Source: Myxococcales bacterium
Lineage (GTDB): Bacteria > Myxococcota_A > Bradymonadia > REDH01
Direction: 5' to 3'
DNA length: 64,000 bases
NCBI GenBank assembly: GCA_020633625.1
Contig: JACKDJ010000019.1
Coordinates: forward strand, 1 to 64,000
The notes under the pieces are model-generated. The model was not told where the DNA came from. It saw nothing but the letters and a program-made list of their open reading frames with translations, and ran no database searches. Shown piece after piece: positions 52,293-60,596 of the stretch. The translations under genes were made by a program, and so were the position numbers. The stretch's first letter is position 1. Each line of letters begins with the position of its first letter.

Positions 52293-52475
52293 CTACGCGG
52301 AGCCCCCGGCGCGCTCCGCGCGCGCTTTCGTGACGCCGGCCTTCAGCCCCTCGGCCAGGCCCTGGATCAGGGCGCCGAGCGCCGCGGCCATCAGCGCCCG
52401 CCCGACGCTCCGCGCCGCAACTCGGAGGGCCTCCTTCAAGACTACCAGCAGGAACCTCAGCACGACTCCAAGCAT
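52293..52475 (-). CDS. Small hydrophobic/amphipathic protein (60 aa)
   Basis: The 60 residues include a hydrophobic N-terminal helix (MLGVVLRFLLVVLKEAL) and a second Ala/Leu/Gly-rich helix. No family is recognised. The start at 52475 is supported by an excellent GAGGAGG 5 nt upstream, good evidence that the gene is expressed. A small membrane-associated protein is likely. The gap 52187-52292 holds nothing else. Confidence 0.55.
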   Translation of the reverse strand: MLGVVLRFLLVVLKEALRVAARSVGRALMAAALGALIQGLAEGLKAGVTKARAERAGGSA

Positions 52476-52572
52476 CGCGGCCTCCTCGTGAGCGCGGTTC
52501 ACGGTGCATGCTCACTAACGTGTTGGGCAGCCGGCGTGAAGCGTGGCAGCATCGTCGGCGCCACGAGGAACC

Positions 52573-53376
52573 GTGAAGCTCATTCGTCTCGCAGTCGCCG
52601 CCGCCATCCTCGCCCTCGCGCCAGCTGTGGCCGAGGCGCAGGCGCGGTTCGCCGTTGCGGTCGACGTCGGCGCCGCCGCGCCACTGTCGACCTCTGCGCA
52701 GCGCGTGGTCTCCTTCGCCCCGGCCGCGTCGACCTCGAGCGGCGACGCGAACGTCCCGCTGCTGTCGGACCGTCGAAACGACATCGGCTTCCGGTTCGCG
52801 GCTACCGCGATCATCTCCTCGCTCGAGGTCCGCTACGACTTCGCGCGGCTCGGCTGGCGCGGCGCCCGGGTTCGGTGTCGAGGTGAGGAACCGGCGACCC
52901 AGGCTCCGGATGGCGAGATCGAAGACGCCGACGTCGCGTACGATTGCTCGGTCCCGAACGAGGTCGTTCGGTACGCCGGAGAGGACGAGACCGCCCTCCA
53001 GATGCACGCTCTCGACGTCGCCCTGCGGTTCTACATGCGGCGTCGCCCTGCCGTGACCAGCGGTCGCGACCTGACCCGTCTGTACGCGCTCGTCGGCCCC
53101 GGGCTCGTGCTCACGCGCGCCGAGGACCCCGAGCTCGGCCCGCGGCTACGACCCGGAGTCCGGCTCTCGCTTGGCGGTGGCGCCGAGGTTCCCGTCGACC
53201 GTCGCGTGGCGCTGACGTTCGGCGTCCGCTACATGCCGGCCATCGTCGCGGGTGCCGCGAGCACGTCGGCACGGGCGAACCGCGCCGTCGCGGCGGACCG
53301 CGGCGTGGTCGCAGCGCTGTTCGACGTGTCGCACACCGTCACGGTGGCGGCAGGCGTTCGTGTCGACTTTCGGTAA
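52573..53376 (+). CDS. Outer-membrane beta-barrel-like protein
   Basis: A 267-residue protein with a signal peptide (LAVAAAILALAPAVAEAQA, cleaved near residue 24) and then strand-rich sequence (FRFAATAIISSLEVRYDFARL, with aromatic-polar alternation) ending in TVTVAAGVRVDFR, a typical C-terminal barrel strand with a final aromatic-basic pair. A Cys pair may form a loop disulfide. GTG 52573 has GAGGAA just upstream; an upstream in-frame GTG (52543) is less likely. The function is unknown. Confidence 0.65.
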   Translation: MKLIRLAVAAAILALAPAVAEAQARFAVAVDVGAAAPLSTSAQRVVSFAPAASTSSGDANVPLLSDRRNDIGFRFAATAIISSLEVRYDFARLGWRGARVRCRGEEPATQAPDGEIEDADVAYDCSVPNEVVRYAGEDETALQMHALDVALRFYMRRRPAVTSGRDLTRLYALVGPGLVLTRAEDPELGPRLRPGVRLSLGGGAEVPVDRRVALTFGVRYMPAIVAGAASTSARANRAVAADRGVVAALFDVSHTVTVAAGVRVDFR

Positions 53377-53395
53377 ACCGACTGGGGGCCGCCCG

Positions 53396-53788
53396 ATGAA
53401 CGAGTTCGCGCGCCGTGCAATCGAGATTGTAGAGTCGATCCCGCGAGGTCGCGTCACGTCCTACGGGGTCGTCGCCACGCTCGCGGGCTCTCCGCGTGCC
53501 GCGCGCGCCGTCGGTTCCGCGCTCCGCACCGGGTCGGGCCCCGCAACGCCCTGGCACCGGGTCGTCAGCGCGCAGCTCACGATCGTGTTCAAGGGCGACA
53601 TCGAGCGTGCTGCGCAGCAGCGCGCGCTACTTCTCGCCGAGGGCGTCGCGGTCGACGCGACGGGTCGAATCGAGCGTGCCTACGCGTGGGGCCCAGATGA
53701 CGCCGAGATCTGCCTCGGTCCGCTCCCGCCGTCCGTCGAGATGGGTTTCTCGGACACCCGCCTCAGGGGACGGCGCCGACCGCGATGA
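53396..53788 (+). CDS. atl: Alkyltransferase-like (ATL) DNA-damage recognition protein
   Basis: This 130-residue protein matches the DNA-binding half of O6-alkylguanine-DNA alkyltransferase: RGRVTSYGVVATLAG, an Arg-finger region AARAVGSAL, and P52-W53-H54-R55. Trp replaces the alkyl-accepting Cys (PCHR), which defines ATL proteins. These bind O6-alkylguanine and recruit nucleotide excision repair without repairing it themselves. The C-terminus extends about 25 residues past the usual end and overlaps the convergent membrane-protein gene by 26 nt. Confidence 0.85.
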   Translation: MNEFARRAIEIVESIPRGRVTSYGVVATLAGSPRAARAVGSALRTGSGPATPWHRVVSAQLTIVFKGDIERAAQQRALLLAEGVAVDATGRIERAYAWGPDDAEICLGPLPPSVEMGFSDTRLRGRRRPR

Positions 53789-55310
53789 GCGTTACTCCGT
53801 CGGCGGTCACGCGCCACACGTCGGGGCCAGTCGCCGCCACGAAGTCCGCGAGCGACGTGTAGAACTCCGGCAGCGTGTCGTCGTAGACCAGCACCGCAAG
53901 CCGCGCGGCGCTCGGGTCGACGAGCCTACAGTCCGCGCCTATCAGCCCGAGCTGTCGGTAGCGGTCGAGCACGGGGCGCAGTTCCCAGGAGCCCGATAGC
54001 ACTGCGAAGTCGCACACCTCCCCGCGCAGCGCCTCGCCGATCTCCGGTGGGACCGGTGCATGTGCGCTGCGCGAGTACCCCGCGTCGACCGCCCCGGACA
54101 CACCGCCGATTGCGGCAGAGAAGAACGCCTCGTACCTGCCCGCGACCGGTCTGACCTCGCTCGCCGCGACGGCGGCGAGCGCGACGAGCGCGACGCCCGC
54201 CACGGCCGGCCCGCGCGGCAACCGACTGCAGATCGCTGCGCGAGCCCCCTCGAGCCCAACGCCTGCCGACAGCGCGAGCGGGAGCGCCCCGAGCGCCCAG
54301 AGGTCGACGCCGCCGTGGTACGCCGAGCGAAGCGCGACCGGGAGCGCCCACGCAAGGGCGACGATCGTTCCCCAGACCTGACGCGCGTCGGCCGGTCGAC
54401 GGCTGCCGACCCCGCCGACGGCTGCGACCGCCCCCCCAACCGCGACGATCACCACCGCGACTGGCGCCGAGATCGCCCACATCACCGGCGGAGACAGCGC
54501 CGGGATGCGCGCGGCGCCGTAGAAGCGCCCGGCGAAGAGCAGCGGCTCTCCCCGGCGCTCCAGCCAGACTCCGAGCAGCCGACCAAGCCGTTCGAACGTG
54601 TGGGCGTGCAGGTACGGCGCGGCTGCGATCAGCGCCCCTGCCCACAGCGCGGGCATCAACAGGGTCGCCAGCGGGACGGCGCGAATGCGCACATGCCCGG
54701 CCGTCGGGCGGCGACCTGCATCGACTACGACCAGGTACGCGACGCCGACAGCGGCGAGCCACGCGTACAGCGACGTCGACCACGCCGCGCCTCCAACGGC
54801 AGCGAGCAGCGGCAGCCACCGCGCGTCGTCGCGCGACGCGAGCGCGACCGCCACCAGCGAAGACACCGCCGCCAGCGCGAAAATCGTCGGCGTCGTCGTC
54901 GTCGCCGCCGCCACGAACCGCGGCAGCGCGAGCAACGCGCATGCGGCGAAGAAGCCCGCGCCTGCGCCCCAGAAGCGGTGACCAATCGACGCCACCGACG
55001 CGGCCGTGACACCCGCCGCGACCACGCCGAGAACGCGGAGCGCCAGCAGCGATGGAAACGGAAGCAGCGACGCGACCCATGGGACGAACGGCAGAACCCC
55101 CTCGGGATCCGCGAACGCGGCCCGCATCGCCGCGACGTCGCCCCCGGCTCGCCACACGTCGAACCGGGCGACCGCGTCGAGGAGCCACAGCGACGAGAGG
55201 CTGAGGCCACGAAACGGGTGCGCAGCCGACGCCACCGACACGAGCGCGAACGCAGCTGTGCACACGGCGACGCGCGACGAGGCGTATGCCCGGAGTCCTG
55301 CGGCGCTCAC
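53763..55310 (-). CDS. Polytopic membrane protein, possible GT-C glycosyltransferase-like
   Basis: In this 515-residue protein, about ten membrane segments spread over residues 15-390 are followed by a C-terminal exported domain of about 120 residues. An early acidic loop (SLWLLDAVARFDVW) and multi-span layout resemble GT-C fold glycosyltransferases, but I do not see a decisive DxD motif. The GTG start overlaps the previous stop (GTGA), pairing it with the anchored protein upstream. The function is unassigned. Confidence 0.55.
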   Translation of the reverse strand: MSAAGLRAYASSRVAVCTAAFALVSVASAAHPFRGLSLSSLWLLDAVARFDVWRAGGDVAAMRAAFADPEGVLPFVPWVASLLPFPSLLALRVLGVVAAGVTAASVASIGHRFWGAGAGFFAACALLALPRFVAAATTTTPTIFALAAVSSLVAVALASRDDARWLPLLAAVGGAAWSTSLYAWLAAVGVAYLVVVDAGRRPTAGHVRIRAVPLATLLMPALWAGALIAAAPYLHAHTFERLGRLLGVWLERRGEPLLFAGRFYGAARIPALSPPVMWAISAPVAVVIVAVGGAVAAVGGVGSRRPADARQVWGTIVALAWALPVALRSAYHGGVDLWALGALPLALSAGVGLEGARAAICSRLPRGPAVAGVALVALAAVAASEVRPVAGRYEAFFSAAIGGVSGAVDAGYSRSAHAPVPPEIGEALRGEVCDFAVLSGSWELRPVLDRYRQLGLIGADCRLVDPSAARLAVLVYDDTLPEFYTSLADFVAATGPDVWRVTADGVTLIAVGAVP

Positions 55311-56377
55311 GGGGGCGCCGTCGTGTGACGGGGGCGAGGACGCGGCGCCGCTCGCACAGAGCCGGTGAAGCAGAAGTGCCGCTGCGCGACGACGTCGCCG
55401 TGCACGACGATCTCGAGAGGCACGGCACGCGGCGGGGTCTCCTCGGTCGCTTCCGCGAGCGGCGTTCGCTCATCATTCGCGGCCTGGTCGGGCTCGGCCA
55501 GCGCGCTCGGCTCCGAGTCCCCTTCTGGCTCGCCTGCGTCGCGCTGAGGCGCGGCGTCAACGTGCGGCCGGTCGACACCCTCGGTCCGCTCGTCGCTTTC
55601 GCCTCGTTCGACGGGCGGCTCGACTTCGCGCTCGGCCTCCCGGACCGAGACACGGAAGCTGATGAATCCTGCCCGCTGCGCGTGGCTGCGCGTCGCGACG
55701 ACCTGACCGTCGACCAAGACGTCGTAGCGGACGTCGCCCTCGACGTCCGACGCGACGCCGACGTCAGCGATCGCTGCGCGGGCTGCGAGGTTCCCCTGCG
55801 GTACCGCCGGAAACAGGATGTGCAGGTCGCTGTCGGCGATCGGGTGCGCCCAGATGCACGACTCGGCGCGACCGCTGATCGTGACATCCGCGACCCCGAC
55901 CGTGTTCCACGTGTCCGGCCCGCAGTACCACCGACCGAACACCCAGCGGTCGCACTCGCGCAGCTCACCCGCGGTCGACTCCACCCACACCCGCGCCCCG
56001 CGCACCGCGTCGGCCAGGTCAAACGGCGTCGGGCGCGCCTCGGCGCGTCCGGCGGGTTGCCACAGCGACCAGCCGTCGTGCTCGCCGCTCGCCTCCCAGG
56101 CGTCGAGAGGCTGCGGCGAGAACCCCCGGGTCCACACGGGGCCGCGGGCGGGCTCGCGAGTCCACGGCGGCTCGAACCGGGTCCCGGTCCGCGCGACAGC
56201 GGACGCGACCCCGTCCGGGTGGAACATCCGGATCGCAGGCAGCGTCGGCTCCGCCAAAGGTGGCGGCGCAGGCGGGGCCGGAGCCGAACGACCGCCCGAG
56301 CCGACCGCGACCACCCCGACCACCGCAGCGACAGCGACGACCGACGCGGGCCAAAGCGGCGGGGGCGTGGCGATCAT
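55307..56377 (-). CDS. Exported membrane-anchored protein of unknown function
   Basis: This 356-residue protein has an uncleaved N-terminal membrane helix (ASVVAVAAVVGVVAVG), a Pro-rich linker, a mixed domain (about 60-245) with two Cys pairs, and an acidic Glu/Arg-rich segment (about 246-320). A short C-terminal strand region ends it. No family is recognised. It follows the CoA-enzyme gene by 12 nt and is coupled to the polytopic membrane protein, with which it likely works. Confidence 0.5.
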   Translation of the reverse strand: MIATPPPLWPASVVAVAAVVGVVAVGSGGRSAPAPPAPPPLAEPTLPAIRMFHPDGVASAVARTGTRFEPPWTREPARGPVWTRGFSPQPLDAWEASGEHDGWSLWQPAGRAEARPTPFDLADAVRGARVWVESTAGELRECDRWVFGRWYCGPDTWNTVGVADVTISGRAESCIWAHPIADSDLHILFPAVPQGNLAARAAIADVGVASDVEGDVRYDVLVDGQVVATRSHAQRAGFISFRVSVREAEREVEPPVERGESDERTEGVDRPHVDAAPQRDAGEPEGDSEPSALAEPDQAANDERTPLAEATEETPPRAVPLEIVVHGDVVAQRHFCFTGSVRAAPRPRPRHTTAPP

Positions 56378-56389
56378 CGCGGCCTCAGG

Positions 56390-57604
56390 TCAGGCCTCGG
56401 CGGGGGCGGCGACGAGCGCGCCGGCTGCAATCGCCGCCTCGATGGCGGGCTCGTCGAGGCCCGCCTCTCGCGCGCACTGCAGCGAGTGCTCCCCGAGTCG
56501 CGGCGGCAGACGCGTGCCGAGGTCGGCGACGGCGCGGCTGGTCGGCGGGACCGGCGTCACGTGCCCGGTGGTGCCGTCGAGCCGGATGGCCTGCCGCGCA
56601 CGCAGGTGCTCGTCGGCGACGACGTCTGCGAGGGTCTGGACCGGCTCGACGCACGCGTCCAGTCCCGCGAACACCTCGCGCCAGTGCGACAGGGGCTTCG
56701 TCCCGATCGCCGCCGCGACGCGCCTGGCGACCTCCTCGCCGGCCTCTCCGTAGCGGAGTCCGCTGTCGACGAGGTCGGGGGTCCCGATCGCGTCGCACAC
56801 CTGCGCCCAGAACTTCGGCTCGAGTGCACCGACGGCGAGATGACCGCCATCGGCGGTCGCGTAGACGCGATAGCACGGAAGCCCGCCCGAGAGCGTATCG
56901 CCGGCGCGTCCCGGAGCACGCTGAGTCACCGAGTACGTGTTGAGTACGGGCGCCAACAGACTGAGCACGCCTTCGGTCATCGACACGTCGATGCGAGCGC
57001 CGAGCGAGGTCCGCTCGCGCCGGAACAGCGCAGCGGCGATCCCGAACGCCGCGTAGAGCGCCCCGCCCGCCAGGTCACCGATCTGGACGGCCGGGATCGC
57101 GGGAGCGCCGTCGCGCGGTCCCGTGAGGCCAAGCGCGCCGGATCTCGCGAGGAAGTTGAGATCGTGCCCCGCCCGCTGGGCGAGCGGCCCGTCTTGGCCG
57201 TATGAAGAGATGGAGCAGACGACGAGGCGGCCGTTCAGCCGCTTGAGGTCCGCGGTCCCCAGGCCGAGCCGGTCCATGACCCCGGGGCGGAAGCTCTCGA
57301 TCACGACATCGGACGACGCGATCAGGCGCTTGAGGATGGCGATGCCCTCGGGCCGCTTGAGGTCGAGCGCCACGCTCTGCTTACCGCGGTTCAGGACCTC
57401 GAAGAACGCGCCGTACCCGTCGCTGCCTCGTACGACGACGGGCGGCGTCCACCGCGCGTAGTCGCCCTCGCCCGGCGGCTCGATCTTGATCACGCGCGCG
57501 CCGAGGTCGGCAAGGAGCATCGTGCAGAACGGGCCTGGCAGTAGCCGCGTCAGGTCGATGACGGTGACTCCGGCGAGCGTATCGGCGGTGAGGACGTCGT
57601 GCAT
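56390..57604 (-). CDS. CaiB/BaiF-family CoA enzyme, alpha-methylacyl-CoA racemase-like
   Basis: This 404-residue protein has the family III signatures VIDLTRLLPGPFCTMLLADLGA near the N-terminus, ESFRPGVMDRLGLG, and SYGQDGP followed by AGHDLNFLA. In the last motif H147 and D148 correspond to the His/Asp region used by methylacyl-CoA racemases. Racemisation of branched-chain acyl-CoA is favoured over CoA transfer. ATG 57604 is chosen; an in-frame GTG at 57646 gives 14 more residues. The SCP2 protein encoded upstream may carry the lipid or acyl substrate. Confidence 0.85.
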   Translation of the reverse strand: MHDVLTADTLAGVTVIDLTRLLPGPFCTMLLADLGARVIKIEPPGEGDYARWTPPVVVRGSDGYGAFFEVLNRGKQSVALDLKRPEGIAILKRLIASSDVVIESFRPGVMDRLGLGTADLKRLNGRLVVCSISSYGQDGPLAQRAGHDLNFLARSGALGLTGPRDGAPAIPAVQIGDLAGGALYAAFGIAAALFRRERTSLGARIDVSMTEGVLSLLAPVLNTYSVTQRAPGRAGDTLSGGLPCYRVYATADGGHLAVGALEPKFWAQVCDAIGTPDLVDSGLRYGEAGEEVARRVAAAIGTKPLSHWREVFAGLDACVEPVQTLADVVADEHLRARQAIRLDGTTGHVTPVPPTSRAVADLGTRLPPRLGEHSLQCAREAGLDEPAIEAAIAAGALVAAPAEA

Positions 57605-57692
57605 GGTGACGCGGGACTCGGGCGCGGGGGACTGCAAAAGCGCCACGGGCGGCTGCGGCGGGTCGCGCGCAGCCGCCCGCGAAGAGCGGTGT

Positions 57693-58031
57693 TCAGCCCG
57701 CGGCGAGCGCCAGAACGTTCTGCAGCTTCATCGCGAGGCCCATGTCGCCGGACACCTTGATCTTGCCCATCATGAACGCCTGCATCGGGTTCACCGAGCC
57801 GCCGAGGATGCCGGTCCAGTCCGACGCCGCCATCGTGATCGTGACGTTCGCGTCGGGCGACGCCGCGTCCGTGACGCGCGGGCCGCTGCTGGCCTTGCGG
57901 AGGTCGATCGCCCAGGTGCCACCACCGTCGCCGGTGATGTCGAACTGGAAGACGGAGTCCACGCTCGTCGCCTTCTCGGCGTTCTTCTCGATGCCGGCGG
58001 CGATCTTGCTGAAGGTATCTGCAACGGACAT
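57693..58031 (-). CDS. SCP2 sterol-binding-domain protein
   Basis: This 112-residue protein is a single SCP2 domain: a WAIDLRKA strand, SPDANVTITMAASDWTGIL, then the conserved MQAFMMGKIKVSGDMGLAMKL. Such proteins bind acyl chains or sterol-like lipids in the cytoplasm. AGGAG lies 6 nt upstream and a promoter further up. Its next neighbour is an AMACR-like enzyme, suggesting a shared part in fatty-acyl metabolism. Confidence 0.9.
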   Translation of the reverse strand: MSVADTFSKIAAGIEKNAEKATSVDSVFQFDITGDGGGTWAIDLRKASSGPRVTDAASPDANVTITMAASDWTGILGGSVNPMQAFMMGKIKVSGDMGLAMKLQNVLALAAG

Positions 58032-58086
58032 GTGCGCTCCTATGAGTCGTGTGGCTCGGTCGACGACCGCCGGTGCGGCCGCCGCT

Positions 58087-58116
58087 TGGCTACCATCGAG
58101 CGCGCTCGTGCGTCAA
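58087..58116 (-). promoter_or_regulatory. Candidate promoter of the SCP2 gene
   Basis: Minus strand TTGACG (58116-58111), an 18-bp spacer and TAGCCA (58092-58087), about 55 nt before the ATG. It lies in the 147-nt gap after the PPC lipoprotein gene. Confidence 0.4.
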
Positions 58117-58178
58117 CCGACGCCGCGGCCGGTTCCTCACAGTCGTGAGCGCCACCTCGTCTCGACCGAGCCGAGACG

Positions 58179-60059
58179 TCAGCGCGGCCCTGCGCCTTGA
58201 AGCGGCGCCACCGGAGCGCCCTCGGGCGCCATCCGAACGCGCGACTGAGGTGGCGGAGTGGGCTCCACGTACTCCTCGTCGACGTCGGGGAGCGTCCCCT
58301 CGGGGCCGCGCCGGTCGCGCGTCGGGAGCACCGCGTCGATATCCGGGGGTGGCGCTGGCGGCGCCTGCAGCAGGCGGTCGATGTCTTCGCCCGATCCTTC
58401 GATCACCGGGGCCGTCCCCACATCGGTCTGCGCCACCGCGAGGCGGTACGGGCGGTCGCAAGGCTCTCCCGAGAGCAGCGTCACCTGCGCGATGTAGAGC
58501 CCCGACGGCAGGTCGAGCGACAAGCTCTCCACCTCGCCCCCGCGCCCCGCGTTCGCGCTGCCAACGGCCGCCCGGTCGGCGTCGAAGACCTCCAAGCTGT
58601 AGTCGGCGGGGCCGTTCGGCTCGAGCCGGATCGTGATGGACCGGTAGGTGACCTCTGCGCGAGGGTCGCCCGCCACGCGCATCACGAAGCGGTCGATGTC
58701 GCCGGGCGGGAACGCGTAGCCGGAGACGGCACCCGCAGACATCGTGTCGCTGATTCGGATGGCCACCTCCGGCCCTCCCCGCTCGTCCTCTGCCGCGGCC
58801 GCGAGCGCCTCGGCGAGATCCTCGTTGGGCTCCTGCTCCCACTGCTCTCCGTCGAACCGCTCGAAGTGCAGCAGATACGGTTCGAGCCCGGTCCGCTCCT
58901 GCGCGCGAGCGCTCACCGTGAACTCGAGCGGGATCTCCGGATCGACACGGAGCGAGCAGACGCGCTCCTGCTCGCCGGCGCGCGCGGCGTCCACGACGAA
59001 TCCCGCGCCGCCGAGGAACTGGAGCTGCAGGTCCACTCCCTCGGGAGGATCGGCGAGCAGCCGCACCTGGGCCGCCTCTGGGCTCGTGAGCCGATAGTAG
59101 TCGATGTCGCCGAGCCGGTGCAGATACCCATTCACCAGGCCGATAGAGTCGAGCGCGGTGGCGCTCGCCTGGACGTCGTTTGGCTCCAGCTCCGTCACGC
59201 CGTTGAGCGGCGCCAACCGACGCAGTGAGAGGCGATACGGGGTCGACTCGTTCGCCCCCGCGAGGCTTCGGACCTCCACCTCCAGCCCCCCCGCGACGGG
59301 CGCGCGAAGGTTGGGGAGCGCGAGCTCTTCGCCCTCTCGACCCGAGAGCGACGCGAGCGTCTCGCCGGCGGAAGAGCGGATCGTCAGCCCGAGCGCCACA
59401 CCGGGGAGCGGAGACAGCGCAACGCCCAGCCCCTCGAGCTCGGCGACCGCCTCGGGTGGAATCCGAAACACGTCCACGTCATCGGGCGTCGCGACGCAGC
59501 CGACGAGCGTCGCGGGAACAGACGCGGCGATCGCCCCGGGCGAACCGGCGTCATCGGGCTCCAGCGCGAAGCCGCACGCAGGGCGCACGTCTTCGCTGAC
59601 CACGGCGTCGAGCCCGTAGGAGCCGCTGCCCTCGACCGACACCTCGAGGGTGGCGCTACGGAGCAGCCCAGACAGGCGCCGAGGCTCACCGGCGGAGACG
59701 GCAACGACGAAGCGGCTCGCATCCTGCGGACGCGCAACCGTCACCGTCACCGCGCCGTCTGCGGTAATGGTCAGGTCTACGGCACCGTCGCCGGGCGGCA
59801 GGACAAAGACGTCGCGATCTCCGCCGGCCACGGCCCCCGCGACGGGTCGTCCGACGGGAAGCCGCTGCGCGTGGTCCGAGTCGTCGTTCGGCTCGGACTC
59901 CGGGACGGCCGAGACGCTCGGTTCCGGCGACGCGCTCCCGTCCCCGGACGCTTCGCTCGACGGTCCCGCCGGCGCAGGCTCGTGGCCGAACAGGCCACAC
60001 GCCGCGGTGCCCGCGAGTGCTGCTGCGACGACGACTCGTGCGACGGTGGACCGTGTCAC
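58179..60059 (-). CDS. Lipoprotein with repeated PPC-like beta domains
   Basis: A 626-residue protein starting at GTG, with a lipobox TAA-C21. Four or more domains each open with an acidic Glu-Pro-Asn/Asp motif (SEPNDD near 56, LEPDDA near 167, LEPNDVQASA near 294, QEPNEDLAEA near 410) and contain a GDIDYYRL or DVFR core. This is the pre-peptidase C-terminal (PPC) pattern. A Pro/Glu-rich tail follows. No catalytic domain is present, so a structural or binding role at the envelope is inferred. It is 1 nt after the skp-like gene and ends the lol-bam operon. Confidence 0.78.
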   Translation of the reverse strand: MTRSTVARVVVAAALAGTAACGLFGHEPAPAGPSSEASGDGSASPEPSVSAVPESEPNDDSDHAQRLPVGRPVAGAVAGGDRDVFVLPPGDGAVDLTITADGAVTVTVARPQDASRFVVAVSAGEPRRLSGLLRSATLEVSVEGSGSYGLDAVVSEDVRPACGFALEPDDAGSPGAIAASVPATLVGCVATPDDVDVFRIPPEAVAELEGLGVALSPLPGVALGLTIRSSAGETLASLSGREGEELALPNLRAPVAGGLEVEVRSLAGANESTPYRLSLRRLAPLNGVTELEPNDVQASATALDSIGLVNGYLHRLGDIDYYRLTSPEAAQVRLLADPPEGVDLQLQFLGGAGFVVDAARAGEQERVCSLRVDPEIPLEFTVSARAQERTGLEPYLLHFERFDGEQWEQEPNEDLAEALAAAAEDERGGPEVAIRISDTMSAGAVSGYAFPPGDIDRFVMRVAGDPRAEVTYRSITIRLEPNGPADYSLEVFDADRAAVGSANAGRGGEVESLSLDLPSGLYIAQVTLLSGEPCDRPYRLAVAQTDVGTAPVIEGSGEDIDRLLQAPPAPPPDIDAVLPTRDRRGPEGTLPDVDEEYVEPTPPPQSRVRMAPEGAPVAPLQGAGPR

Positions 60060-60060
60060 G

Positions 60061-60582
60061 CTAGTAGCGCTGGTCGTACGCCGTGACGAGCGCGTCGGTG
60101 AAGTCGGTGTTCGACGCGCTGTAGATCACGGCGCTGGTCTGCAGGACGAGCGTGCAGCCGTGCTCGCGCGCGTACTCACTGACGATCGCGACCATCCGGT
60201 CGTAGATGCGCTGCGTCGCGGCCGCCTCGGCCTGCGCCAGCTCCTGCTGCGACGCCGCGAAGCTGCGCTGCAGGTCGGTCACGCGCTGCTCGTACTCGTG
60301 CATCCGCGCCTCGCGCTGCTCGGGCGACAGCACCGCGATCTGCGCCTCGAGGTCCTGCATCCACTGTGCAAGCTCCTGCTGCTCCTGGTCGAGCGCCTGT
60401 TGGCGACGGTCGAGGTCGGCGGTGAGGGAGCTCAGGGCCGTGCGGCCCTCCTCGACGCGGCTCAGCGCGTCCTGGAGGTCGACGGTGCAGATCGTCATCT
60501 CTTGCGCCGCGGCATCGCTCGGCAACACCAGCATCGCTGCAAGAACACCGGCAACAGCGCCGGCGAGAATCTTCGAGAACAT
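60061..60582 (-). CDS. skp: OmpH/Skp-family periplasmic chaperone
   Basis: A 173-residue protein with a signal peptide ending near DAAAQ, then a short strand (CTVDLQDALSRVEEG) and a long Gln/Glu/Ala coiled-coil hairpin (about 45-130). The C-terminal TLVLQTSAVIYSASNTDFTDALV is typical of Skp. It binds unfolded outer-membrane proteins in the periplasm. GGAGGAG lies 5 nt before ATG 60582. It follows bamA as in many proteobacteria. Confidence 0.88.
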   Translation of the reverse strand: MFSKILAGAVAGVLAAMLVLPSDAAAQEMTICTVDLQDALSRVEEGRTALSSLTADLDRRQQALDQEQQELAQWMQDLEAQIAVLSPEQREARMHEYEQRVTDLQRSFAASQQELAQAEAAATQRIYDRMVAIVSEYAREHGCTLVLQTSAVIYSASNTDFTDALVTAYDQRY

Positions 60583-60596
60583 TCGCACTCCTCCGA

